DNA of 64,000 nucleotides. Source: Pelecanus crispus. Its lineage: Eukaryota > Chordata > Aves > Pelecaniformes > Pelecanidae. Of this stretch, positions 51,201 through 57,839 are shown piece after piece (within the stretch, counting starts at the first letter, position 1; each line of letters starts with the position of its first letter). The translations under genes and the position numbers were made by a program. The DNA lies in the NCBI RefSeq assembly GCF_030463565.1, contig NC_134662.1, positions 3,720,001-3,784,000 on the forward strand, read 5' to 3'. The notes beneath the pieces were generated by a model that saw only the letters and a list, made by a program, of their open reading frames with translations, ran no database searches and was not told the DNA's origin.

Positions 51201-52001
51201 TGGTTGGGCTCAGGCCTCCGGGACCCCCAGCCCCAGCTCCATCCCCACGCTTGGGCTCAGGCCTCTGGAACCCCCCTGCTCCATCCCCACGGTTGGGCTC
51301 AGGCCTCCAGGACCCCCAGCTCCATCCCATGGTTGGGCTCAGGCCTCCAGGACCCCTCAGCCCCAGCTCTGGCCCATGGTTGGCCTCAGGCCTCCGGGAC
51401 CCCCAGCCCCAGCTCCATCCCCACGCTTGGGCTCAGGCCTCTGGGACCCCACAGCTCCATCCCCACAGTTGGGCTCAGGCCTCCAGGACACCCCAGCTCC
51501 GTCCTATGGTTGGGCTCAGGCCTCCAGGACCCCTCAGCCCCAGCTCTGGCCCATGGTTGGCCTCAGGCCTCCGGGACCCCCAGCCCCAGCTCCATCCCCA
51601 CGCTTGGGCTCAGGCCTCTGGGACCCCACAGCTCCATCCCCACAGTTGGGCTCAGGCCTCCAGGACACCCCAGCTCTGTCCTATGGTTGGGCTCAGGCCT
51701 CCAGGACCCCCCAGTCCCAGCTCCGTCCCCATGGCCGGGCTCAAGGCCTCCGGGACCCCACAGCTCCGCCCCCACGCTTGGGCTCAGGCCTCCGGGACCC
51801 CCCAGCCCCAGCTCCATCCCCGGGGGCTGAGGGGCAGGACCCCAGCGACCCCCCCCGCTCCACTTCCCCGGGACCCCGCGGCCTCAGCCCCCCCCCCCCG
51901 CCCCCCGGTGCCCAGCCGGGCCCCGGCGCTCCCCGCCGCTCACCGGCGCCCCGCAGCCGGGCGGGGCCCAGCAGCGCCGCCCGCAGCCGCAGGAGCGCCA
52001 T
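33269..52001 (-). CDS. POLRMT: POLRMT mitochondrial DNA-directed RNA polymerase, 21 exons, 1258 aa
   Basis: T7-like single-subunit polymerase that transcribes mtDNA and primes its replication, working with TFAM and TFB2M in the matrix. Exons in gene order: 52001-51944, 50611-50516, 49831-49083, 48718-48588, 46136-45950, 45477-45328, 45175-45008, 44659-44489, 43769-43530, 42905-42126, 41590-41468, 39460-39338, 38348-38169, 37388-37302, 36998-36885, 36188-36139, 35926-35828, 35488-35416, 34898-34816, 34243-34179, 33318-33269. They total 1259 codons with stop; human is 1230 aa with, as I recall, the same exon number. An Arg-rich mitochondrial presequence with RNYSSAS leads, then a Lys-Ala tract (147-188), a PPR-like region, the N-terminal domain, and the palm/fingers with DGSCNG (Asp952), [14 protein letters not shown] (Lys1021, Tyr1029) and HDCYWTH (Asp1179). 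It ends STYFFS. All catalytic residues are present. Confidence 0.97.
34179..34243 (-). CDS. POLRMT: POLRMT exon 20, with a tandem CAGCAG acceptor
   Basis: Found by filling the phase gap between exon 19 and the last exon. It reads [22 protein letters not shown], matching KETLQAVPKPG of human. The acceptor is CCCCAGCAG|AGAG: use of the first AG begins the exon at 34243, and the second begins it at 34240. Both keep the frame and differ by one residue. Confidence 0.88.
35416..35488 (-). CDS. POLRMT: POLRMT exon 18: catalytic motif C
   Basis: Encodes [23 protein letters not shown]. Asp1179 in HDCYWTH matches human Asp1151, the second metal-binding aspartate. The motif is unchanged. Confidence 0.95.
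36139..36188 (-). CDS. POLRMT: POLRMT exon 16: short divergent exon
   Basis: Fifty bases encoding [16 protein letters not shown], assigned from its splice sites and frame rather than from close similarity. It replaces the mammalian stretch after QPYRLDSKV and makes the protein two residues shorter there. The next exon resumes the match at KP-x-T-x-KQKN. Confidence 0.85.
38169..38348 (-). CDS. POLRMT: POLRMT exon 13: motif B / O-helix
   Basis: Carries [21 protein letters not shown], with Lys1021 and Tyr1029 corresponding to human Lys991 and Tyr999, which act in nucleotide binding and in selecting ribonucleotides. The exon has 60 codons, phase 0 at both ends. Confidence 0.95.
39338..39460 (-). 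CDS. POLRMT: POLRMT exon 12: catalytic motif A
   Basis: Starts exactly at [16 protein letters not shown]. The first Asp (952) is the metal-binding catalytic residue, equivalent to human Asp922. The acceptor is ACACGCAG and the donor CAG|GTGAGG. The exon is 123 nt and in phase 0 at both ends. Confidence 0.95.
39461..41467 (-). other. POLRMT: POLRMT intron 11 with an AT-rich, TAAT-containing patch
   Basis: 2.0 kb without repeats. An AT-richer stretch at about 40490-40680 has TTCATTAGGG, TTCTAATGAGATAAATGAG and AACAATTAATCATTG, giving a run of homeodomain-like cores inside GC-rich surroundings. Similar smaller patches occur at 33735-33830 and 41695-41960. Regulatory function is only a possibility. 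Confidence 0.35.
42126..42905 (-). CDS. POLRMT: POLRMT exon 10: thumb and palm core
   Basis: Single 260-codon exon starting VGLIKPHP, with [36 protein letters not shown] and [17 protein letters not shown], all near-identical to the mammalian enzyme. FRGRTYP is the T7-family region just before motif A. A less conserved 40-residue stretch ([17 protein letters not shown]) lies where mammals also vary. Confidence 0.96.
43141..43519 (+). mobile_element. CR1 LINE 3' fragment in POLRMT intron 9
   Basis: Sense on the plus strand: CAGCCTGGAGAAGAGGAGGCT, TTTAGACTAGACATAAGAAAG, GGTGAGGCACTGGCACAGGTTGCC, GGTCCCTTCCAACCCAAAGC, and the terminal ATTCTATGATTCTATG. It is antisense to POLRMT and 5'-truncated. 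It belongs to a different CR1 subfamily from the copies in BSG: it lacks the second 3' module. Confidence 0.92.
43530..43769 (-). CDS. POLRMT: POLRMT exon 9, abutting a CR1 insertion
   Basis: Residues 571-650, from [13 protein letters not shown] to [11 protein letters not shown]. The latter matches VLYHVYSFRNVQQ of human POLRMT at the entry to the polymerase core. Its donor CAG|GTGAGC is followed after only 11 intronic bases by the tail of a CR1 element. Confidence 0.94.
46137..48587 (-). other. POLRMT: POLRMT intron 4
   Basis: 2.45 kb, the longest intron of the gene after intron 11 and the exon 1-2 interval. It has a perfect 23-bp duplication at 46378-46423 (unit CTGGCAGCCACAAAATTAAA plus three bases) and nothing else recognisable. 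Confidence 0.7.
49083..49831 (-). CDS. POLRMT: POLRMT exon 3: N-terminal extension with Lys-Ala repeat and PPR-like helices
   Basis: Largest N-terminal exon, residues 52-301. After a poorly conserved linker it contains 21 dipeptides KA, KT, KP, KS or KV (residues 147-188), coded by a TTGGCC/TTGGTC hexamer repeat on the plus strand at about 49430-49550. The last part ([20 protein letters not shown] and [13 protein letters not shown]) resembles the pentatricopeptide-like helices of human POLRMT. Mammals lack the basic tract as far as I recall. Confidence 0.93.
51150..51810 (+). repeat. VNTR-type minisatellite with higher-order repeat in POLRMT intron 1
   Basis: About 15 units of 39-50 bp, each containing GGGCTCAGGCCTCCxGGACCCC and CAGCTCCxTCCCC. 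A block of four units at about 51340-51517 is repeated almost perfectly at 51517-51694, a 177-bp higher-order period. It lies 130 bases downstream of POLRMT exon 1 and ends at the edge of the promoter CpG island. Confidence 0.9.
51944..52001 (-). CDS. POLRMT: POLRMT exon 1: start of mitochondrial presequence
   Basis: Codes [19 protein letters not shown], basic, leucine-rich and free of acidic residues, typical of a matrix-targeting helix. The ATG was chosen because it is the first in the frame that joins exon 2, and because an upstream TAG lies in frame nearby. The donor is GGCGCCG|GTGAGC. Confidence 0.9.
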
Positions 52002-52042
52002 GGCCCCGCGCTAGGCCGCCATGCCGCCCCGCGCGCCCCTAC

Positions 52043-52053
52043 TGCGCAGGCGC
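52043..52053. promoter_or_regulatory. NRF-1-like site TGCGCAGGCGC
   Basis: Differs by one base in the core from the palindromic NRF-1 consensus TGCGCATGCGC. It lies about 42 bases upstream of the POLRMT ATG. NRF-1 is a known activator of nuclear genes for mtDNA transcription, so the site makes sense here. Confidence 0.55.
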
Positions 52054-52093
52054 CGCGCGGTGCACGCCGGGAGCGGGAGTCCCGGTGCGCAGG

Positions 52094-52112
52094 ACTACAA
52101 CTCCCATCATGC
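52094..52112 (+). promoter_or_regulatory. ZNF143/THAP11-type SBS motif ACTACAACTCCCATCATGC
   Basis: Close match to the promoter motif ACTACAATTCCCAGAATGC bound by ZNF143 and THAP11 (Ronin), usually found near start sites of housekeeping and mitochondrial genes. It lies about 93 bases upstream of the POLRMT ATG. Confidence 0.7.
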
Positions 52113-52539
52113 GGCGCGGCCGCTCCCCCGCGCCCCCTGGCGGCGGCCGTGGCCACCCCGACGGGACGGGGCGGGACGGGAGCGGAGCCGGGGACGCGGC
52201 GGGAGGGGGACACACGGGCACGGGCACGGGCACGGCGAAAGGAAGGGACACGGCGCTGCGCCCCTCCAGGCCGCAAGGCCGGTGCGCCTCGGGCTGGGCC
52301 GCAGACGGGCACCACGGGGCCCGGTTGCACGGCGGCCCGGTGCCACGGCGGTGCCACGGCGGCCCCGCACCATCCCCTGCCCTCCCACCGCGGGAGCCGG
52401 GGCGTGCGGAGCCCCAAACGGGCGCCCTGCGAGCGCACGGCAGCCACCGCAGACGGCGACTGGGAGCGGCTGCACGGCCGTCGGGGCGCCGATTTATGAA
52501 TGGGAGGCCCCGCCCCCTCGGCCCCGCCTCTCCCCGCCC

Positions 52540-52544
52540 ATTGG
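52540..52544 (-). promoter_or_regulatory. Inverted CCAAT box (NF-Y type) on the FGF22 side
   Basis: ATTGG in the context GCCCATTGGCCG, between several GCCCCGCC Sp1-type boxes, about 165 bases upstream of the FGF22 ATG. Confidence 0.45.
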
Positions 52545-52707
52545 CCGCCGCGGGCCCCGCCCCGCCCCGCCCGCCGGTTCGCCCCGCGCTCGGGCCGCCC
52601 GCGCCGTCGGGGCCGGTCGCCGCTGCCGCCGCCGCGGCCGTGGCCATGGCCCATCGCCCGCCGCCCCGCCGCGCCCCGCCGCCCGCCCGCCGCCGCCGCC
52701 CGCCGCC

Positions 52708-52957
52708 ATGAGGCGCGGGGGCCCCGCCGCCCTCGCCGCCTGCCTCGCCGGGGCGCTCGCCGTGCTGGCGGGGCCGGGGCCGGGGCCGGGGCCGGGGGCG
52801 GGCAGCGCTGCCTGGGGCGGCCGCCGACCCCCCCGCAGCTACGGGCACCTGGAAGGCGACGTGCGCTGGCGGCGGCTCTTCTCCGCCACCCGCTTCTTCC
52901 TGCGCATCGACGGCGGCGGCGGCGTGGAGGGGACGCGCTGGAGGGAGCGGCCGGGCA
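52708..52957 (+). CDS. FGF22: FGF22 exon 1: signal peptide and first trefoil strands
   Basis: The ATG sits in GCCGCCATGA, a good Kozak context. Residues 22-32 are (GP)n followed by GAG, coded by four tandem GGGGCC units and a longer G run at about 52770-52802. The conserved part begins at [14 protein letters not shown]. The donor is GGCA|GTGAGT, splitting Ser84. Confidence 0.94.
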
Positions 52958-55900
52958 GTGAGTGGGGCCGGGGCCGGGACCGGGACCGGGGCGAGCCGGG
53001 GCCTGGGGCCGCCCTCCCACCCGCGGGGGGCGAGAGGCGAAGCCCGCCGGGGCGCCGAGGCTGCCGGGGGCCGGGCACGGGGCACAGGGCACGGCCGGGG
53101 GGGCGAAGGCTGAACGGAGGCGTCCCGGGATGGCGGCGGGACTCCGCTGTGCCCGGCCCCGGGGAGCGCCCGCAGCTCCTCCCGCCCAGCAACCACCTCT
53201 CCCAAAATCTCTCCTCCGGCCGGGTGGGAGCCGCAGGTCCCCGCTGTCCCCGCTGCAGGTCCCCGCTGTCCCCGCTGCAGGTCCCCGCTGTCCCCGCAGA
53301 CGGCTGGCCCGGGCACGCAGCTCGCTCCAGCGCAACCAGCTCCGGCTGCCCTCACCCCCGGGAGCCCCTTTCCCGGGGTTTGCTCCCCGCCGCGCTGCGG
53401 GAGCCATGAGGGGTGCGCGGACACCGGTGTGCTCTGACCGGGGACCCGGTGTCACTCTGCCAGCTCTGCCCAGCGCCTGGGGTGACCGGGGGGGGTCCCT
53501 CGTCCCATCTCGTCCTGCCAGCGCGGGCCGGGGGCTGCCTCCCCTGCCCTGCATTTCAGGTTGTCCCCTTCCAGCGTTGACTGGGGGGAATCCGATCGTT
53601 CCCTGTAAACACACCGGGGAGGATAGAGGCTGAGGAAGAGGAGGGACGGAGGAAGCTTTGGGGTGACGCTGGTCTCAGAACCGAGCGTCTGTGAGGCTGG
53701 CACAGGAGAGCAGAGCGGCCCCGTTGGAGGGGACCGCAGAGCATCTGCTGCCTGCCGGGCGGGTCAGAGCTCGGCACGGTCTGAGGGCAAGCGTGGATCG
53801 CGGGGAAACGCGTCGGGCAGGGACCCGGGTGGGCGCAGCCGGCCTGGGGGCTCACGGGGCCGGGCAGCGCATCCCAGGTGGGGGGATGGAGGGGGCAAAC
53901 GCGGGATGTCGGCGCTGCCCGGGCCGTGCTGTGATTCGGAGCTTGGGAACAAGCAGGCAGGATTAGGCCTTTCCCTGGGGCTGGGGCTGCGTCTGCTCCA
54001 CCCTTGCAGCCCTCGGGAGCGGCCGCGTGCGGCAGTGGGAAGAGGCGGCTGCGGAGGCTGGCACCAGCGTCCCCGTGCCAGCGGAGAGGCTGCTCCTGGC
54101 ACCAGGATCCTGCCTCCGCTCCGCGGCCCCCTGATCCCGCCCGGGCCCCCCTCCAGGTGACAGCACCGAGGGTCCTAAGGGGACGTGGCACCCACGGTAC
54201 GGCTGCAGCAAGGGCCAGGGCCAGCACCCACTTCAGGCCCTGGGTCCCAGCCCCCCGTGACAGGGAGGGGGGCACCAGGCTGGCAGGGCAGCGGCTGGAC
54301 AGGGCGGGGATGCTGGGGAAGGGGGGATGCTCGAGTATCCCCTGGCAGGGGGTCGGGGTTTGGGCCGGGAAGGACGCTGCGGACGGCAGCGGCATCCCCC
54401 AGCCCCTGTCCCGGCGGCAGCGGGGGCTGCCCTGTCTCCAGGCCAGCACAGGAGGACGTCACCTGGGCGGCCGCAGGACGAGGCATCCCGGCCCAGCCCA
54501 GGGAACCCTCTCGCTGTGTCAGAGGCTGTCGGGAATCCCGACCGGGCGCGCTGCCAGCCCCAAGCGCCCCAACACGTTCCCTCGGCCGCGCGGCAACGGG
54601 GCCTGGCAGGTGGAGCGGCTCCAGGCTGTCGCGCGGGGTTCGCTCCGGCTATCGGCGCGGCAGATAACCCGCGCTCGGGCTGGGCTGGGCTCGGGCTCTG
54701 CTCCTCAGCCCTCGCGGCGGCTGCCGGACCAGCCCCGCCAGCGCCTGCAGGGTGGCAAGGGCTGGCCCAGGGCTTAGAATCATGGAATCGTTTAGGTTGG
54801 AAAAGCCCTTTAAGATCATCCAGTCCAACCATTAACCTACACTACCAAGTCCACACTAAACCAATCAAGGGTAGAGTAGACTAAACCACGTCCCCAAGTG
54901 CCACGTCTGCGCGTTTTTTGAACCCCTCCAGGGATGGGGACTCCACCACCTCTCTGGGCAGCCTGTTCCAATGCTTGGCCACTCTTCCCATGAAGAAATT
55001 TCTCCTAATATCCAATCTAAACCTCCCCTGGCGCAGCTTGAGCCCATTTCCTCTCGTCCTATTGCTAACTACTTGGGAGAAGAGACCAACACCCCCTCCC
55101 TGCCCCCTCCTGTCAGGCAGTTGTAGAGAGCTTCTCCCGCCTCGAGCCCTGCATCTGTCCCAACCTCCCTGGGACCCCACTGCGGGGGAGGGTGTGGGAC
55201 TGGGAGCACTGGGAGCTGCCTCCGGGCTGCTGCCCGGCCCTGGGCTGCTGCCCCGCGCCTGCAGGGACCCGTCCCCCCGGCACGGAGCTAGGCGCTGGCC
55301 GGGCACCTGTGAGCAAAGCACGGCAGAGCCAGACAGGGCGCCGGGAACAGCAGCGGGGGGTTATTTTTAGAAAAGCAGGAGTCCTTTGTTATAAATAGCA
55401 GCAGCTCCAGACGGTGATCAACTGGGATGGATTCGCAGGCATTCGCTCAGCCCTTCCCCACCGCTGCTGCTCGTCGACGGCTTTGCTGGGCCGGGTCCTG
55501 CACCCGGTGGGTGCCGGGGCCAGGTGCTGGCGGCAGCGGGGAGGCAGCCGGGCTCAAAGTCCCCTCCTACACATCCCCCCCAAGGAGCCAAGCGCCCGGG
55601 AGCCCTCACGCTGCCGTATCCACCCCGTCCACTCCCAGCGAGGGCACGAGTGCCCGCAGGCAGGCAATGCTCAGCCGGGGGGTCGATGCCTGCTGCAAGC
55701 CCCCGCGCAGGGGCTACGGCCCCCTGCACCGCGCGTGCCGCCGCCAGCCAAAGCCTCCGCGCGTCCTCCGGCCCCGACCGGCCGGGGCAGCCCCGGGCAG
55801 CGGTGCCCACGGGCAGCTCCTGCTGCGGCTGACGCCCTGCCCGCTTCCCTGCCTGCATCTCTGCCTGCTGGAGATTCCTTCTCCCCTTCCCGCAGCACCG

Positions 55901-57414
55901 TGGGCCTGGCAGGTGGCAGGAATGGCAGCGGCACTCCGGGCTGGCCGGGCGCTGGCAGGCGTGAGGCGGTGCAGGAATCCGGAGGCCCTGACGATGCTCT
56001 GGGTGTTTCCCCTGTCAGAGCCGCTGGTCCGACCGCATGCCTTTCCCATTAGCGGCTGTGCCGGGAGCTCGGTGGCCGGGCACACGCACTCCAGCCCAGC
56101 TGCGACCGGGCCCCACTGCGGCTTCACAACCCGGCTGCGGCCGCCTCCCGGGCTCGTCCCGCATCCTGCAGCGCCGCCGCATCCCTCCCGCCCGCAGTCC
56201 CTGGCGCAGGGCCGCGTGTCCATGTTAGCGCCAGCCGGGCGATCGGCACCGGCATCCACGGGCAGCACCGTCCCGGCTGCATTCCCGCCGCCGCAGCCCT
56301 CTGCCCGGTGCCTCCGTCCACCGTAACGCGGCTGCGCGCTGTCGCTGCCACCCCCCTGCGCACGTTTTGGCCCTCGAGGGCCACGCCAGCCCCAGCGCCC
56401 CGAGCGTGCGGGGGGGCCGGGCGCTGCGAGAGGTGGGTCAGGTCCCCAGGGCACGGCGGGCGCGTTGGGGACAGATGCACGGGCAGAGCTGCCAGAGAGA
56501 ATAGGATAAACGCGAGGTCGGCACCGGACAGAGGTTGACGGGTTGTTCCAGGAGAACAGAGGTCGTGCTTGGCATCGCTCCCGCGCAGCCCAGCTCCTGG
56601 GAAGCGGCTGGGCCCTGGGGAGGAGAGGAGTAAAGATCAATCCCCCCGCCCCGGATCAGAGATTTCCCCTCCCGCTCCCGGCTCAGGCTGCAGCCTTCGG
56701 TCCCACCATCCCTCCGGCTGCTCCGGCGCCGGACGAGGGTTTAGCGGCCCCGGCATCAGGCCAGGGCCCCTCGGGGAGGTCGCCCGTCCTCCTCCAGCTC
56801 ACCGCCGCGCTTCCCTGTCCCGCAGGCATCGTCGAGATCCGGTCGGTGCGTGTCGGCGTCGTGGCCATCCGGGCGGTGCACACCGGCTTCTACCTGGCCA
56901 TGAACAAGCAGGGGAGGCTCTACGGGTCGGTAGGTCGGACGCTGCCTCCCGGGAGGGACCGGACCGGGGTGAGAGGCGCAGGGCAGAGCTGGAACGGGGG
57001 GTCCCAAATCCGCCGGGACCGGTGCCCAGGAGCGGGCTCCTGGTTTCCCACGCCCTGACCTGCTCCCCAGCGGGGGACTGCACCCACAGAGCCCCTCTGC
57101 CCTCTGGGGACCAGGGAGGAGCCGGGGTCCTGCCCCGCCCCACTTTCGGGGTCCCACGAGGGCGACGACGGGCCCCGGCTGAGCGCAGCCGCCCCTCACC
57201 CCCTTCCCTCTCCTGCCAGAAGGAGTTCAGCCCCAACTGCAAGTTCATGGAGCGCATTGAGGAGAACGGCTACAACACCTACGCGTCGCTGCGCTGGCGG
57301 CACCGGGGCCGCCCCATGTTCCTCTCGCTCAATAGCAAGGGCAGGCCGCAGCGAGGGGGCAAGACGCGCCGGCAGCACCTCTCCACCCACTTCCTCCCCA
57401 TGCTCGTCAGCTGA
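52708..57414 (+). CDS. FGF22: FGF22 fibroblast growth factor, three exons, 182 aa
   Basis: Secreted heparin-binding growth factor of the FGF7/10/22 subfamily. In mammals it signals through FGFR2b and FGFR1b and organises excitatory presynaptic terminals. Exons: 52708-52957, 56826-56929, 57220-57414 (TGA); phases close at 183 codons, against 170 aa in human. The N-terminus [21 protein letters not shown] is a good signal peptide, followed by a GP-rich stretch. Then comes the beta-trefoil core: [73 protein letters not shown], and the basic [21 protein letters not shown] for heparin. Position between POLRMT and RNF126 supports FGF22 over FGF7 or FGF10. Confidence 0.96.
53233..53298 (+). repeat. 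22-bp tandem repeat, three copies, in FGF22 intron 1
   Basis: Three perfect or near-perfect units starting GCAGGTCCCCGCTGTCCCC. The unit contains AG|GT, so each copy resembles a splice junction. Confidence 0.85.
54776..55131 (-). mobile_element. CR1 LINE 3' fragment, copy C, in FGF22 intron 1
   Basis: Antisense to FGF22. It starts with AGAATCATGGAATCGTTTAG and runs through GTCCAACCATTAACC, AACCCCTCCAGGGATGG and AATATCCAATCTAAACCTCC to TTGTAGAGAG. It is the same subfamily as copies A and B but with the spacer between the two 3' modules deleted. Confidence 0.9.
56826..57414 (+). CDS. FGF22: FGF22 exons 2-3: trefoil core and heparin-binding C-terminus
   Basis: Exon 2 (56826-56929) starts [10 protein letters not shown] and ends RLYGS; exon 3 (57220-57414) starts KEFSPNCKF. 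The 290-nt intron lies at the conserved FGF position after LYGS. Cys in SPNCKF and the [11 protein letters not shown] block match human closely. Confidence 0.94.
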
Positions 57415-57491
57415 GCCCCGCAGGCGGCTCTGGATCGTCCTGTAGGAAAAAAAAAAAATGGAAAAAAAAAAAAAAAGGGTTATTTTATTTA

Positions 57492-57499
57492 TGTACATA
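57492..57499 (+). promoter_or_regulatory. FGF22: Pumilio-type element TGTACATA in FGF22 3'UTR
   Basis: Exact match to UGUAnAUA in an AU-rich stretch (57478-57535) that also has TATTTAT. Suggests control of message stability or local translation; untested. Confidence 0.45.
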
Positions 57500-57819
57500 T
57501 CTATTTTTTTGCTATTTATTGTTTTATTTTTAAATGCACGGTGGAGGATGGATGCGGAAGGCAGATGCTCCAGACGCAGCCTGCAGCCGCGCAGGGACAC
57601 GGCTCTCCCCACCGTCCCGCCAAGGCGGAGCCGGCGCGGCGCAGCCCCGGGAGCGCGGCCACCGTGTGCCACCACGTCGTGCCCCGACCCGCGCGGCCCG
57701 GACCGGGCGGCCGTCGCTCTGCTAATGGCATCTCTGCAGGGGCTGGGGCTGGGACGGAAGCCGCGGGGCTGGGACGGAATGGCGGGTCGTATTTGTCTTG
57801 TGTCCAAGCACCCGTGGCA

Positions 57820-57825
57820 ATTAAA
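57820..57825 (+). terminator. FGF22: FGF22 polyadenylation signal ATTAAA
   Basis: Common variant hexamer in GGCAATTAAAGCTGTG followed by a GT-rich stretch (GTGTTCGTGG). It is the first plausible signal after the stop codon. Confidence 0.65.
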
Positions 57826-57839
57826 GCTGTGTTCGTGGT

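Larger units (their letters stand above)
52002..52707. promoter_or_regulatory. Bidirectional CpG-island promoter of POLRMT (-) and FGF22 (+)
   Basis: 706 bases separate the two start codons, and both genes read outward. The stretch is CpG-dense throughout, lacks a good TATA box and carries NRF-1-like and ZNF143-like motifs on the POLRMT side, with GC boxes and an inverted CCAAT on the FGF22 side. The shared arrangement is also present in human. Confidence 0.75.
52958..56825 (+). other. FGF22: FGF22 intron 1
   Basis: 3.9 kb, GC-rich. It contains a 22-bp triplicate at 53233-53298 and CR1 copy C at 54776-55131. Long overlapping frames are present on both strands but none resembles a protein I know. 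Confidence 0.7.

Noticed and set aside
51150-51810. CRISPR-like array appearance of the 39-50 bp repeat
   Set aside because: The units are contiguous and vary throughout, with no constant repeat and unique spacer, and the genome is vertebrate.
51003-52014. Three long frames of Pro-rich tandem repeats
   Set aside because: They are readings of the intronic minisatellite; all frames stay open because the unit lacks stop codons.
52039-53424. Minus-strand frame of 461 codons opposite FGF22 exon 1
   Set aside because: GC-driven open frame, antisense to FGF22 and the promoter, with no recognisable domain.
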